Assembly: GCF_003858635.1 (NCBI RefSeq)
Contig: NZ_RQJO01000011.1
Span: forward strand, 124,001-188,000
DNA from: Larkinella rosea
GTDB taxonomy: Bacteria > Bacteroidota > Bacteroidia > Cytophagales > Spirosomataceae
DNA length: 64,000 nt
Direction of reading: 5' to 3'
Made by a program: the position numbers and the translations under genes. Positions 44,184 through 52,723 of the stretch are shown here, piece by piece. A model generated the notes under the pieces. It made no database searches and was not told the DNA's origin. It was given only the letters and a program-made list of their open reading frames with translations. The number at the start of each line of letters is the position of its first letter. Positions within the stretch are counted from its first letter, which is position 1.

Positions 44184-45047
44184 CTATTTAACTTCCAGCA
44201 CCAGCCCCGTTGTCCATCGGAAATCGTTGTTTTTCCGTCCAATGGCAACGACACTTTCGTACGAATTCTGCACCATCGTTCGCACGCTGATGAGTGTGCT
44301 GAGCCGGATTTGAAACGCCACATTGCCGTTCCACCGCAAATTTGGCTGGTTGAGGGCCGGTTGAAAAAAAGCCGTATGCGTGATGGAATATCGCCCGTCG
44401 TGCCACTGGTATTCGCCCACAATCCGGGTCGAGTTTCGCAACACGTTGATATCCTGTACTTCCGCCGTGTTGGTGATGAAATCGGTGTATTCATACAGCA
44501 GCACATTCGTCACCGACAGGTAGGCGTTTTTTTTGCTGATCAGCTTATAACCAACTCCTGCCCCGCCGGTCAGCCGCTGCCGGATTTTACGCAGATTGCT
44601 GATTTCGATGGCCCCAAAACCCAGGTAATAAAACCGCTTTTCCTGCAAAAAGGTTGTCCGGAAATCGGCCAGAATTTCGCGTTCATTCAATTGCTGATTC
44701 TGCCGGCCGTAGGCAAATGACGGGCTGCTGGCAAACCGGAACAGGCGGCTCACGGCCCAGTCGAACGTGCTGCCAACCTGAATCAGCGCCCGGTTGACGT
44801 TCCCGGCGGTTACCGTGCCGTCGGCGGTAATTTTGTAATGAAAACCCGACAGATCGCTGGCCGCAATCGTGTCGCCCTGGGCCTCGTCCGGATCATCGCC
44901 CGCAGCCGTGGTGTCGGCTACGACAGCATTGGCGGTGTCGGTTGGTGCAACGATTCGGAGCGTGTCCGTTGGAACCGGAACAATCTGGGCAAAACCGGTT
45001 AACGGCAAAAACAGGCAAAAAAGAAGAATGATTTTCCAATTGATCAT
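44184..45047 (-). CDS. DUF481 outer-membrane-type protein
   Basis: 287 residues from the ATG at 45047, with a signal peptide (MINWKIILLFCLFLPLTGFAQ). An acidic Thr/Asp-rich linker follows, then a DUF481 beta-barrel-like region: KITADGTVTAGNVNRALIQVGSTFDWA, LNEREILADFRTTFLQEKRFYYLGFGAIEISNLRKIRQRLTGGAGVGYKLI. The function is unknown; members are small outer-membrane barrels. A TATTTTTG box lies four bases before the start. Confidence 0.82.
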   Translation of the reverse strand: MINWKIILLFCLFLPLTGFAQIVPVPTDTLRIVAPTDTANAVVADTTAAGDDPDEAQGDTIAASDLSGFHYKITADGTVTAGNVNRALIQVGSTFDWAVSRLFRFASSPSFAYGRQNQQLNEREILADFRTTFLQEKRFYYLGFGAIEISNLRKIRQRLTGGAGVGYKLISKKNAYLSVTNVLLYEYTDFITNTAEVQDINVLRNSTRIVGEYQWHDGRYSITHTAFFQPALNQPNLRWNGNVAFQIRLSTLISVRTMVQNSYESVVAIGRKNNDFRWTTGLVLEVK

Positions 45048-45050
45048 GGG

Positions 45051-45058
45051 CAAAAATA
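45051..45058 (-). promoter_or_regulatory. -7 box touching the DUF481 start
   Basis: The minus strand reads TATTTTTG-CCC-ATG. A start about seven bases after the box would fall on the start codon, giving a leaderless message. Confidence 0.45.
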
Positions 45059-45068
45059 CGATGGCTTC

Positions 45069-45098
45069 TTGTCTATAACCCATCCTGCCGTACATTTG
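45069..45098 (+). promoter_or_regulatory. Promoter of the Gfo/Idh/MocA oxidoreductase
   Basis: TTG (45069-45071), 19 bases, TACATTTG (45091-45098): a full Bacteroidota promoter, 38 bases before the ATG at 45137. Confidence 0.65.
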
Positions 45099-45136
45099 GT
45101 CTGCATTTGTTCCAAAATGATTCAATCGCCCTGCTT

Positions 45137-46120
45137 ATGGCCGTGATTCGTTGGGGCGTTCTGGGCTTAGGCCGGATTGCCCATAAATTTGTTCAGGATC
45201 TGCTGACCGTTCCGGAGGTCGAACTCCTCGCGGTGGCGTCGACCAGCCAGCAGCGGGCCGATGAATTTGCGGCCCAATACGGCGCGAAATACGCGTTTGG
45301 CTCGTACGAGGAACTGGTGACCTGCGAAGGGCTGGATGTGGTCTACATTGCCACGACCCACAATCACCATTTCGAAAATACGCTGCTGTGCCTGAATGCG
45401 GGCCTTGCGGTTTTGTGTGAAAAACCGTTCGCCATGAACGCCGAACAGGTTCGGCAAATGGTCGAAACCGCGCGTTCGAAACGGGTTTTTCTGATGGAAG
45501 CCCTTTGGACCCGGTTTATGCCGTCGGTGCAGAAAGCCCTCGAACTGGCCGAAAATCAGGCTATCGGGCAACTGAAAGGCCTGCGTGCCGACTTCGGTTT
45601 CGTGGCGCCGGTGGTTCCCGAAAAACGGATGTATAACAAGGCGCTGGGCGGTGGTTCACTGCTGGACATCGGTATTTATCCGCTCTTTTTGTCTTATCTG
45701 TTTTTGGGAAAACCGGCCACTGTTAAAGCAACGGCAGTTTTTGGCGAAACGGGCATCGACGAGCAATGCGGTATGGTGTTGACGTATGGCAAAAACCAGT
45801 TGGCCGTTTTGAACAGCACGGTGGTGTCGAAAACCGATACCGATGCGGTTTTGTACGGCGACAACGGCAGCCTCTATTTGCCCGGTCGTTTCCACGAAGG
45901 TGACTCTGTTATTCATCAACCCCACGAAGGTGAGCCGGAAACGTTTACCTTTGCACGGACAACCTGGGGTTACGACTACGAAGCCGAACACGTTTCGGAC
46001 TGTTTGCGCCAGCGGAAAACCGAAAGCCCGTTGTGGTCGCTCGACGACAGCCTGAACCTGATCGGTCTGCTCGACGCCGTTCGGGCCGAAGCCGGGATTT
46101 TGTATGAAGAGGATAAGTAG
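45137..46120 (+). CDS. Gfo/Idh/MocA-family oxidoreductase
   Basis: 327 residues from the ATG at 45137 (MAVIRWGVLGLGRIAHKFVQDL), which lies at the Rossmann GxGxxA motif. It has VYIATTHNHHFENTLLCLNAGLAVLCEKPFAMN, typical of the family, and a C-terminal substrate domain (GGGSLLDIGIYPLFLSYLFLG). It uses NAD(P) to oxidise or reduce a sugar or cyclitol. The substrate is unknown. A kelch-type secreted protein follows after a short palindrome. Confidence 0.92.
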   Translation: MAVIRWGVLGLGRIAHKFVQDLLTVPEVELLAVASTSQQRADEFAAQYGAKYAFGSYEELVTCEGLDVVYIATTHNHHFENTLLCLNAGLAVLCEKPFAMNAEQVRQMVETARSKRVFLMEALWTRFMPSVQKALELAENQAIGQLKGLRADFGFVAPVVPEKRMYNKALGGGSLLDIGIYPLFLSYLFLGKPATVKATAVFGETGIDEQCGMVLTYGKNQLAVLNSTVVSKTDTDAVLYGDNGSLYLPGRFHEGDSVIHQPHEGEPETFTFARTTWGYDYEAEHVSDCLRQRKTESPLWSLDDSLNLIGLLDAVRAEAGILYEEDK

Positions 46121-46139
46121 TTTTCAGTATACTGAAAAC
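46120..46139. terminator. GTTTTCAG palindrome after the oxidoreductase
   Basis: GTTTTCAG-TATA-CTGAAAAC begins on the last base of the stop codon. It uses the same words (CAGTATAC, GGTTTTC) as the longer hairpins at 43487, 48750 and 56200. It may act as a weak terminator or processing site before the kelch gene. Confidence 0.45.
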
Positions 46140-46162
46140 CTGTTTTAAAACACTTGATTGTT

Positions 46163-47131
46163 ATGAACAAAAGACTCCTTGCTTTTTCAGCCTTGCTGCT
46201 TTCGGGCCATACGTTGGTAATGGCTCAATCATGGGAACAGGTGAAGCCGAAGAATGAGTGTGAAAAGCGCCACGAAAACGCTGCTGCCCTCGTGGGTGAC
46301 AGCCTGTATGCGATCGGTGGTCGCGGGATGAAACCGCTGGAAGCCTTGAATCTCAAAACCCTGATGTGGAAAAGACTACCGGTTGCGCCGGTAGAAATGA
46401 ATCATTTTCAGGCAATTAATTACAAAGGTGAGATCTACGTGATGGGCGCTTTTGAAGGCAAATACCCGCACGAAACGCCCATTCCGAACATCTATATTTA
46501 CAGCCCCAAAACTGGTAACTGGCGGAAAGGGCCCGAAATTCCGAAAGCGATTCAACGCGGTTCGGCGGGTGTGGTGGTCTACAACGATAAGATTTACATG
46601 GTTTGCGGGATCATCGACGGTCATTTCGACGGCCACGTTTCGCGGCTCGACGAATACGATCCGAAAACCAACACCTGGAAACAACTCGCCGACGCCCCGC
46701 GCTCGCGCGATCACATCAGTGCGGCCGTGGTCGGCACCAAACTATACCTGGCGGGCGGTCGTCGCTCGTCGGCCAAAACCGGTCACGTGATCGATACGAC
46801 GATGCCGGAAGTAGACGTATACGATTTCAAAACCAACAAATGGGAAACGTTGCCGGCTGAAAGCAATTTCCCGACCCTGCGGGCCGGAAGCACGGCGGTG
46901 ACCAAGGACAATAAGGTGTGGGTGATCGGGGGTGAGAGCGAACAACTGCTGTCGCACAACGAAGCCGAAGTGCTCGACCCGAAAACCAACCGCTGGACGT
47001 CGGGGCCGAAGCTTCACGAAGGGCGTCACGGTACGCAGGCCGTAGTGTATAAAAACAGCATTTACATCCTGGCCGGATCAGCCAACCACGGCGGTGGACC
47101 CGAATTGAATACCGTCGAAGTTTTAAAATAA
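46163..47131 (+). CDS. Secreted kelch-repeat protein
   Basis: 322 residues from the ATG at 46163, with a signal peptide (MNKRLLAFSALLLSGHTLVMAQ). Kelch beta-propeller repeats follow, for example GDSLYAIGGRGMKPLEALNL, GEIYVMGAFEG, DKIYMVCGIIDGHFDGHVSRLDEYDP, TKLYLAGGRRSSAKTG, NKVWVIGGESEQLL and NSIYILAGSANHGGG, giving about six blades. It lacks the Cys/Tyr residues of galactose oxidase that can be recognised by eye. It may bind a glycan or protein outside the cell. purM starts three bases after its stop. Confidence 0.88.
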   Translation: MNKRLLAFSALLLSGHTLVMAQSWEQVKPKNECEKRHENAAALVGDSLYAIGGRGMKPLEALNLKTLMWKRLPVAPVEMNHFQAINYKGEIYVMGAFEGKYPHETPIPNIYIYSPKTGNWRKGPEIPKAIQRGSAGVVVYNDKIYMVCGIIDGHFDGHVSRLDEYDPKTNTWKQLADAPRSRDHISAAVVGTKLYLAGGRRSSAKTGHVIDTTMPEVDVYDFKTNKWETLPAESNFPTLRAGSTAVTKDNKVWVIGGESEQLLSHNEAEVLDPKTNRWTSGPKLHEGRHGTQAVVYKNSIYILAGSANHGGGPELNTVEVLK

Positions 47132-47134
47132 CCA

Positions 47135-48307
47135 ATGAATCAACCAACTGATCGATACGCGCAGCGTGGTGTTTCGGCTTCCAAAGAAGACGTTCACAAA
47201 GCTATTGCCAAACTGGATAAGGGGCTGTTTCCCAAGGCTTTCTGTAAAATTGTGCCCGATGCGCTGGCGGGTGATCCGGACTATTGCACCATCATGCACG
47301 CCGATGGTGCCGGAACCAAGTCGTCGCTGGCGTATCTCTATTGGAAAGAAACCGGCGATTTGTCGGTTTGGCGGGGCATTGCGCAGGACGCCGTCGTGAT
47401 GAATACCGACGATCTGATTTGCGTGGGTTCGGTTGGCCCGATGTTGTTGTCGTCGACCATTGGCCGGAACAAAAATCTGATTCCGGGCGAGGTTATTGCC
47501 GAAATCATCGACGGAACCGAAGAGGTTCTCGACATGCTGCGGCAGCACGGCGTCGACATTTCCAGCACCGGGGGCGAAACCGCCGACGTGGGTGATCTGG
47601 TCCGGACAATCATCGTCGACAGTACGGTTATCGCCCGGATGCGCCGGTCCGACGTCATCAGCAACGACCGGATTCAGGCCGGTGATGTGGTGGTGGGGCT
47701 GGCTTCGTTCGGTCAGGCAACCTACGAAAAGTCCTACAACGGCGGTATGGGCAGCAACGGCCTGACCTCCGCCCGGCACGATGTGCTGGCGCATTACCTG
47801 GCCGATCAATACGCCGAAAGTTTCGACCCGGCGGTGGACCGGAGCCTGGTTTACAGTGGCTCGAAACGGTTAACAGACCCGGTTTCAGATACCGGTTTAA
47901 ACGTCGGGCAACTGATCCTGTCGCCCACGCGGACCTATGCGCCCGTTGTGAAAGTATTGCTGGATGAGCTGCGGGCGCAGATTCACGGCATGGTGCATTG
48001 CAGCGGGGGCGCGCAGACGAAAGTGCTGCATTTTATTGATGATCTGCACGTTGTCAAAAACAATCTCTTCCCGATACCGCCTTTGTTCGAGCTGATTCAG
48101 CAGGAAAGCGGCACGAGCTGGCAGGAAATGTACAAGGTGTTCAACATGGGCCACCGGCTGGAAATCTACCTGCCGGAAGCAAACGCCCAGCGGGTGATCG
48201 AGATTGCCGGGCAGTTCGGCATTGAAGGCCGGATCATCGGCCATGTCGAAGCGTTCGAAGGCAAACGCGTAACCATTCAGAGCGAAGCCGGAACGTTTGT
48301 GTATTAA
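47135..48307 (+). CDS. purM: Phosphoribosylformylglycinamidine cyclo-ligase (AIR synthase)
   Basis: 390 residues, the longer form found in Bacteroidota. It has DRYAQRGVSASKEDVHKAIAKL, the substrate-binding DADGAGTKSSLA-like segment (HADGAGTKSSLAYLYW), NTDDLICVGSVGPML, ISSTGGETADVGDLVRT and the C-terminal IHGMVHCSGGAQTKVL, FNMGHRLEIYL. It closes the imidazole ring in purine synthesis using ATP. It starts three bases after the kelch gene, an odd partner, so transcription is probably read through. Confidence 0.9.
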   Translation: MNQPTDRYAQRGVSASKEDVHKAIAKLDKGLFPKAFCKIVPDALAGDPDYCTIMHADGAGTKSSLAYLYWKETGDLSVWRGIAQDAVVMNTDDLICVGSVGPMLLSSTIGRNKNLIPGEVIAEIIDGTEEVLDMLRQHGVDISSTGGETADVGDLVRTIIVDSTVIARMRRSDVISNDRIQAGDVVVGLASFGQATYEKSYNGGMGSNGLTSARHDVLAHYLADQYAESFDPAVDRSLVYSGSKRLTDPVSDTGLNVGQLILSPTRTYAPVVKVLLDELRAQIHGMVHCSGGAQTKVLHFIDDLHVVKNNLFPIPPLFELIQQESGTSWQEMYKVFNMGHRLEIYLPEANAQRVIEIAGQFGIEGRIIGHVEAFEGKRVTIQSEAGTFVY

Positions 48308-48359
48308 AGAATTACAAAAACCGTCTCTTGTCTCAAATCTCTTCTCTCATGTCTCTGCA

Positions 48360-48749
48360 ATGAGCCAGGTCAAAATTTACGGTGTCAGCAAACCGCTGCG
48401 GGCCATTCGGGATCGGTTGTCGGACGTGATTCATGCGTGCGTGGTCGAAGCCCTGCAATTTCCGCTGAACAAACGCGCGCACCGGTTTTTGTACCTCGAA
48501 CCGGAGGATTTTTTCATGCCCGAAGGCCGCACGGAAAACTACATCATTATTGAGTTGATCATGATCGAAGGCCGGACGATTGAGACGAAGAAAAAGCTGA
48601 TCAACCTGCTTTTTGAGCGAATCAGCCAGCAAATCGGGTTGTCGTTGGCTGATATCGAAATATGCATTCTGGAAAGCCCGGCCCACAACTGGGGCTTTCG
48701 GGGCAAAACCGGTGATGAAGTGTCGATCAATTACCCGATCAATGTGTAA
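48360..48749 (+). CDS. Tautomerase-family protein without Pro-1
   Basis: 129 residues from the ATG at 48360 (MSQVKIYGVSKPLRAIRDRLSDVIHACVVEAL). The length and the order beta-alpha with EDFFMPEGRTENYIIIELIMIEGRT and KKKLINLLFERISQQIGLSLADIEICILESP match the Tautomerase_2 family. These enzymes use an N-terminal Pro-1; here the residue after Met is Ser, so the normal catalytic base is missing. It may be inactive or use another residue. It follows purM by 52 bases. Confidence 0.75.
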   Translation: MSQVKIYGVSKPLRAIRDRLSDVIHACVVEALQFPLNKRAHRFLYLEPEDFFMPEGRTENYIIIELIMIEGRTIETKKKLINLLFERISQQIGLSLADIEICILESPAHNWGFRGKTGDEVSINYPINV

Positions 48750-48847
48750 GATTTCGGTTTTCAGTTTTCGCCGGATCGCTGCCGGTTTCCATCTTTACCG
48801 AAGTCGATGACTTACCGAAAACTGTATACCGTAAACTGAAAACTAAA
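48750..48847. repeat. Inverted repeat between the tautomerase and DUF167 genes
   Basis: Left words CGGTTTTCAGTTTTCG, right words CCGAAAACTGTATACC and CCGTAAACTGAAAACT, giving a long imperfect hairpin. It belongs to the GTATAC/GGTTTTC vocabulary also seen at 43487 and 56200. Confidence 0.55.
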
Positions 48848-49117
48848 ATGACGTTGCATCTGAAAGTCAAACCGGGCAGCAAAATCGATAAGCTGTTTTT
48901 CGATGCGGCTGGTCAGTTGAACGCCAAAATCAAGGCCCCGGCGCAGGACGGCAAAGCCAATGCCTATCTGGTGGATTTCCTGGCGCGTCAGTTTGCGGTT
49001 TCCAAATCCTCCGTTGAGATCGTAGCCGGTTTTACCAATCCGCATAAACGATTGGAAATCAACATTGATGAAGCGGGGCTAACCCGTTTTTTGGCGGATT
49101 TGGAAGGGTATCGGTAA
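48848..49117 (+). CDS. DUF167 (YggU-like) protein
   Basis: 89 residues. It has the family pattern HLKVKPGSKIDKL, LNAKIKAPAQDGKANAYLVDFLARQFAVSKSSVEIVAGFTNPHKRLEI. YggU-type proteins are small cytoplasmic proteins with no proven function. It stands between the tautomerase gene and the ECF sigma gene. Confidence 0.92.
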   Translation: MTLHLKVKPGSKIDKLFFDAAGQLNAKIKAPAQDGKANAYLVDFLARQFAVSKSSVEIVAGFTNPHKRLEINIDEAGLTRFLADLEGYR

Positions 49118-49201
49118 GCAGATAAAAAAATAATTCGCCGTACGTGTGACAATTGCGAGCTTGCTGCAACCAATACCGTTGAATCCATTCGTTGTCTTTC
49201 C

Positions 49202-49708
49202 GTGGCCAAAGCATCGTTACATCAGGAATTTGTCCAGCTCATCGCGCAGCATCAGAAGCTGATCCACAGCGTTTGCAGCCTGTACTATCCGTTGCCCGAA
49301 GATCGGAAAGACCTTTTTCAGGAAATTGTGCTCCAGCTTTGGAAATCCTATCCGACTTTTAATTACCAATCGAAAGTAACCACCTGGCTCTATCGGGTGG
49401 CGCTCAATACGGTTTTCGCCCGCATCCGGAAAGAGAAATCCCGGCCCAGAAATGAGCCGCTTTCCGAACAAATCGACCAAATTCCGTCAGCAGATTCTGA
49501 CAACGTGGAGAGCTCAGCCACGCAGGAATTATACCGGGCGATCAGTCAGTTATCAGACGAAGATAAAGCCATCATCCTGTTGCATCTGGACGAACACAGT
49601 AACGATGAAATTGCCACGATGATGAGCATGAGTCGCACCAACGTCAGTACGCGAATGAGCCGGATCAAAAACCGGCTGAGCAAACTATTTAAAAAAGAAT
49701 TATTATGA
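49202..49708 (+). CDS. ECF-type RNA polymerase sigma factor
   Basis: 168 residues from a GTG at 49202. Region 2 is LIHSVCSLYYPLPEDRKDLFQEIVLQLWKSYPTFNYQSKVTTWLYRVALNTVFARIRKEK; region 4 is LSDEDKAIILLHLDEHSNDEIATMMSMSRTNVSTRMSRIKNRLSKLF. It would direct RNA polymerase to a small regulon. The stop overlaps the next small gene (ATGA), which is where an anti-sigma factor is usually encoded. Confidence 0.92.
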   Translation: MAKASLHQEFVQLIAQHQKLIHSVCSLYYPLPEDRKDLFQEIVLQLWKSYPTFNYQSKVTTWLYRVALNTVFARIRKEKSRPRNEPLSEQIDQIPSADSDNVESSATQELYRAISQLSDEDKAIILLHLDEHSNDEIATMMSMSRTNVSTRMSRIKNRLSKLFKKELL

Positions 49709-49902
49709 ATACCGACGACTTGAAACCGCTCTGGGAAGCTTATAAAAACGAGGTGGGGAGCTCGATGAAATGGAGCGAAAAAGAACTTTTGCAGCTCATT
49801 AAACCAGCCGCTGTCGCTTATCCGTGGTATCAATCGTATCGACACGCTATTCTAAACGTTGGCGTCAGTGTTCTGCTACTGGGAATAACCTCCGGTTGTT
49901 AA
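49705..49902 (+). CDS. Small single-membrane-span protein after the sigma factor
   Basis: 65 residues: an acidic, soluble N-terminus (MNTDDLKPLWEAYKNEVGSSMKWSEKELLQLI) and a C-terminal hydrophobic stretch (ILNVGVSVLLLGITSGC) that ends at the stop. The position suggests an anti-sigma or a truncated one; a full anti-sigma would normally continue past the membrane span. No frameshift that restores a longer product was found in the 21 bases before lgt. It overlaps the sigma gene by four bases. Confidence 0.6.
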   Translation: MNTDDLKPLWEAYKNEVGSSMKWSEKELLQLIKPAAVAYPWYQSYRHAILNVGVSVLLLGITSGC

Positions 49903-49923
49903 TTTTCTTTTCGATTTTATCGT

Positions 49924-50772
49924 ATGCTAACCTACATAATCTGGGATATTTCCCCACGCATTTACACGCTCGAAATCTTCGGTTCCGAATTTCCGATTGC
50001 CTGGTACAGTTTGCTGTTTGCTGCTAGTTTTTTAGTCGGCCAACGGCTGATTTCGTACCTGTACGCCCAGGATCACAAACCCGCTTCGGATGTCGAATTG
50101 CTGACGTTGTACGTTGTGATTGCCACCGTCGTGGGCGCCCGATTGGGTCATTACCTGTTCTACGAGTGGGAGTTACTGATGGCTGATCCCTGGAAGTGGT
50201 TTACGTCAATGGTCCATTTGCCGTTTGAAGGGCTGGCCAGTCACGGCGCAACCATTGCCATTTTACTGGCGCTGTTTTTGTACAGCCGAAAGCGGAGCGA
50301 TCAGCCGTTTTTGTGGGTAGCCGATCGGGTCGTTATTGTCGTCAGTTTGGGAGGAGCGCTGATTCGATTGGGGAATTTAATGAACTCCGAAATTTACGGG
50401 AAACCGACTACCTTGCCCTGGGGTTTTGCGTTTGTTCGGGAAACCGATCCTGCGTTATTGCCCGTCGTTCCGCGACACCCGACGCAGTTGTACGAAGCCA
50501 TTTTCTGTCTGGTCTTGCTTGCGTTAACGTTCTCTCTGTGGAAATACAAACGCCAGATAGTACCGAGCGGTTTTATCACAGGAATGTTTCTAATTCTGCT
50601 GTTTAGTTTCCGGTTTTTAGTCGAATTTCTGAAAACCAATCAGGAAGATTTTGAAAACAGGATGGCATTGAATATGGGGCAGATACTGAGTATTCCGGCT
50701 ATTTTAGCGGGCATACTAATCCTGATTATCGCTCAAAAAAAGCATAAGCCAGCGTTAATTGTCAGATTGTAA
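49924..50772 (+). CDS. lgt: Prolipoprotein diacylglyceryl transferase
   Basis: 282 residues with about seven membrane segments. Lgt motifs: GLASHGATIAILLALFLY (conserved His), GALIRLGNLMNSEIYGKPTTLPWGF (signature Asn, Glu) and RHPTQLYEAIFCLVLL. It transfers diacylglycerol from phosphatidylglycerol to the lipobox Cys of prolipoproteins, for example the lipoproteins encoded at 774, 7638, 37873 and 39516. It may be co-transcribed with the sigma factor genes. Confidence 0.95.
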   Translation: MLTYIIWDISPRIYTLEIFGSEFPIAWYSLLFAASFLVGQRLISYLYAQDHKPASDVELLTLYVVIATVVGARLGHYLFYEWELLMADPWKWFTSMVHLPFEGLASHGATIAILLALFLYSRKRSDQPFLWVADRVVIVVSLGGALIRLGNLMNSEIYGKPTTLPWGFAFVRETDPALLPVVPRHPTQLYEAIFCLVLLALTFSLWKYKRQIVPSGFITGMFLILLFSFRFLVEFLKTNQEDFENRMALNMGQILSIPAILAGILILIIAQKKHKPALIVRL

Positions 50773-50782
50773 TGAGCGCGTT

Positions 50783-51340
50783 TTACGGATTCCATTCTTT
50801 CGGTAACCCGATCTGGCGGGCATAAAAAACCGGGCCGTAGGAGTGAATAAAATCCAGGGCCTGATTGACGTCCGTTTCAAATTCGATGTAATAATCCGGG
50901 TCGATCTTTTGCAGTTTTTTCAGAATCGTCTCCGCTTTTTTCGCGACAAACGCGCATGAATTCTGGTTGTGGTGGTTCAGATGGGCAAACTGGCTGGGCT
51001 GGACGTTGAAAAAAGCCGTCAGGATGTAGAGATTCAGTTCAACTTCGCCGTATTTATCCTTCGTAATCTTGACGTGGTGCGTAATGGCCGAGGTGAGCGA
51101 ACGAAGCGCTTTCAGCATCCAGCCATCGGGGTGCGTGTAGTGACCGTGGGCGGTTTGGGCAATTTTTTCCTTCAGTTCGTGCCGTCGTTCTTCGGTCGTT
51201 GTTTCGCCTTCGATCAGCACAAAATGCAGCCGTTCCACCAGATCCTTGTCTTTGGCAATCAGGCGAAGCAGCAGCTTGTCTTTCTCGCCCGGCGGTAGTT
51301 TCAGAATTTCTTTTTTGAGGTCTTTATCGATGGCTGGCAT
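50783..51340 (-). CDS. Conserved-looking hypothetical protein behind a palindromic promoter
   Basis: 185 residues, soluble, no signal peptide. A charged N-terminus (MPAIDKDLKKEILKLPPGEKDKLLLRLIAKDKDLVERL) is followed by HGHYTHPDGWMLKALRSLTSAITHHVKITKDKYGEVELNLYIL and a helical end. No known domain was recognised. The ATG has an unusually strong Shine-Dalgarno (AGGAG) and lies at the edge of a 49-base palindrome (51339-51387). It converges with lgt and follows fabF on the same strand. Confidence 0.75.
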   Translation of the reverse strand: MPAIDKDLKKEILKLPPGEKDKLLLRLIAKDKDLVERLHFVLIEGETTTEERRHELKEKIAQTAHGHYTHPDGWMLKALRSLTSAITHHVKITKDKYGEVELNLYILTAFFNVQPSQFAHLNHHNQNSCAFVAKKAETILKKLQKIDPDYYIEFETDVNQALDFIHSYGPVFYARQIGLPKEWNP

Positions 51341-51387
51341 CTCCTAATATTTCCTGATTTTACCAAAATTAGGAAATATTAGGAGAT
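51339..51387 (-). promoter_or_regulatory. Palindrome over the promoter and Shine-Dalgarno of the hypothetical gene
   Basis: Perfect 17-base arms (51339-51355 ATCTCCTAATATTTCCT; 51371-51387), extended inward by ATTTT/AAAAT around an ACC loop with one mismatch. On the minus strand the centre contains TAATTTTG (51371-51364), a -7 box match, and the proximal arm contains the AGGAG ribosome site of the gene. It may be an operator for a dimeric regulator or an RNA switch hiding the ribosome site. Confidence 0.6.
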
Positions 51388-51398
51388 CAATAGCATTT

Positions 51399-52640
51399 TC
51401 AAACCCGCTGAAACGCCACAATGGCATTGTGCCCACCGAAGCCAAACGTATTGCTCATGACCACATTGACCGGTTTTTGAACAGCCACATTGGGGGTCAG
51501 ATTCAGGTCGGAGCTAATCCGCTCGTCAACGGTCTGGAGATTGATGGTGGGAGGGATCGTATTATTTTGGATCGCCAGAATACCGGCAATGGCCTCGATG
51601 GCTCCGGCGGCTCCCAGCAAGTGGCCCGTCATCGACTTGGTGGCACTGAGGTGGAGTCGTTCGGGTTTATGACCGAACACTTTCTGGATGGCCTGCGATT
51701 CGCTCAGATCACCGACGGGCGTGGATGTTGCATGAACGTTCAGATAATCAACATCTTCCGGTTTCAGGTTGGCTTCACGCAGGGCTTCGTTCATCGCCAG
51801 CGTGGCGCCTAATCCTTCCGGGTGCGTCGCTGTCATGTGGTAGGCGTCGGCGGTTGCACCGGTTCCGACCAACTCCGCGTAGATTTTGGCACCCCGGGCT
51901 TTGGCGTGTTCGTATTCTTCCAGCACGATGGCTGCCCCCCCTTCGCCCAACACAAAACCGTCGCGGTTGGCATCGAACGGGCGGGAAGCCGTGGCCGGAT
52001 CGTCGTTGCGTTCCGACAGCGCTTTCATCGCGTTAAAACCACCGACGGCCACTTCCGTCACGACGGCTTCCGAACCACCGGCGATGATCACCTCGGCTTT
52101 GCCCAGACGGATGTAGTTGAAAGCATCGATCAGGGCGTGAGTCGCGGAAGCACAGGCCGAAACCGGGGCGAAATTGACCCCCCGAAAACCGTACCGGATC
52201 GAAATCAGGCCCGACGCCATGTTGGCAATCATTTTCGTGATGAAGAACGGGTTGAATCGTGGATTGCGGCCACCGGCTCCGTAGGCAATGACCTCTTCCT
52301 GAAAGCTATACATCCCGCCAATCCCCGACGCCCAGATCACGCCGACGCGGTTGGGGTCCACTTTATCGTCGACCAGCCCCGCATCCCGAACCGCTTCGTC
52401 GGCGACAACGAGCGCGTACTGGCTGTATTCGTCCATTTTGCGGGCTTCTTTTTTCTCCAAAAACTGAAGCACATCGAAGCCTTTCACCTCACAGGCAAAC
52501 TTCGTTTTAAACAGTGTGGTGTCAAATTTGGTAATCAGGGCGGCTCCGCTACGACCCTGTACCAAACCATTCCAGTATTCTTCTACGGTATTTCCGATGG
52601 GCGTCAAGGCGCCCAATCCCGTTACAACAACTCTCTTCAT
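51399..52640 (-). CDS. fabF: Beta-ketoacyl-ACP synthase II
   Basis: 413 residues. Start MKRVVVTGLGALTPIGNTVEEYWNGL. The active-site Cys is in APVSACASATHALIDAF, the two His residues in VNVHATSTPVGD and KSMTGHLLGAAGAIEA. It condenses malonyl-ACP with acyl-ACP in fatty acid elongation. A TetR-type regulator gene lies 83 bases upstream on the same strand, which hints at control of lipid synthesis. Confidence 0.96.
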   Translation of the reverse strand: MKRVVVTGLGALTPIGNTVEEYWNGLVQGRSGAALITKFDTTLFKTKFACEVKGFDVLQFLEKKEARKMDEYSQYALVVADEAVRDAGLVDDKVDPNRVGVIWASGIGGMYSFQEEVIAYGAGGRNPRFNPFFITKMIANMASGLISIRYGFRGVNFAPVSACASATHALIDAFNYIRLGKAEVIIAGGSEAVVTEVAVGGFNAMKALSERNDDPATASRPFDANRDGFVLGEGGAAIVLEEYEHAKARGAKIYAELVGTGATADAYHMTATHPEGLGATLAMNEALREANLKPEDVDYLNVHATSTPVGDLSESQAIQKVFGHKPERLHLSATKSMTGHLLGAAGAIEAIAGILAIQNNTIPPTINLQTVDERISSDLNLTPNVAVQKPVNVVMSNTFGFGGHNAIVAFQRV

Positions 52641-52723
52641 TGGATCATGCAGGCTTTAAACCTGTCTTTTAACGTCTTAATTGGTTCTTATAAAACCGCC
52701 CGTAAAAGCCGTATTCAACTGAT

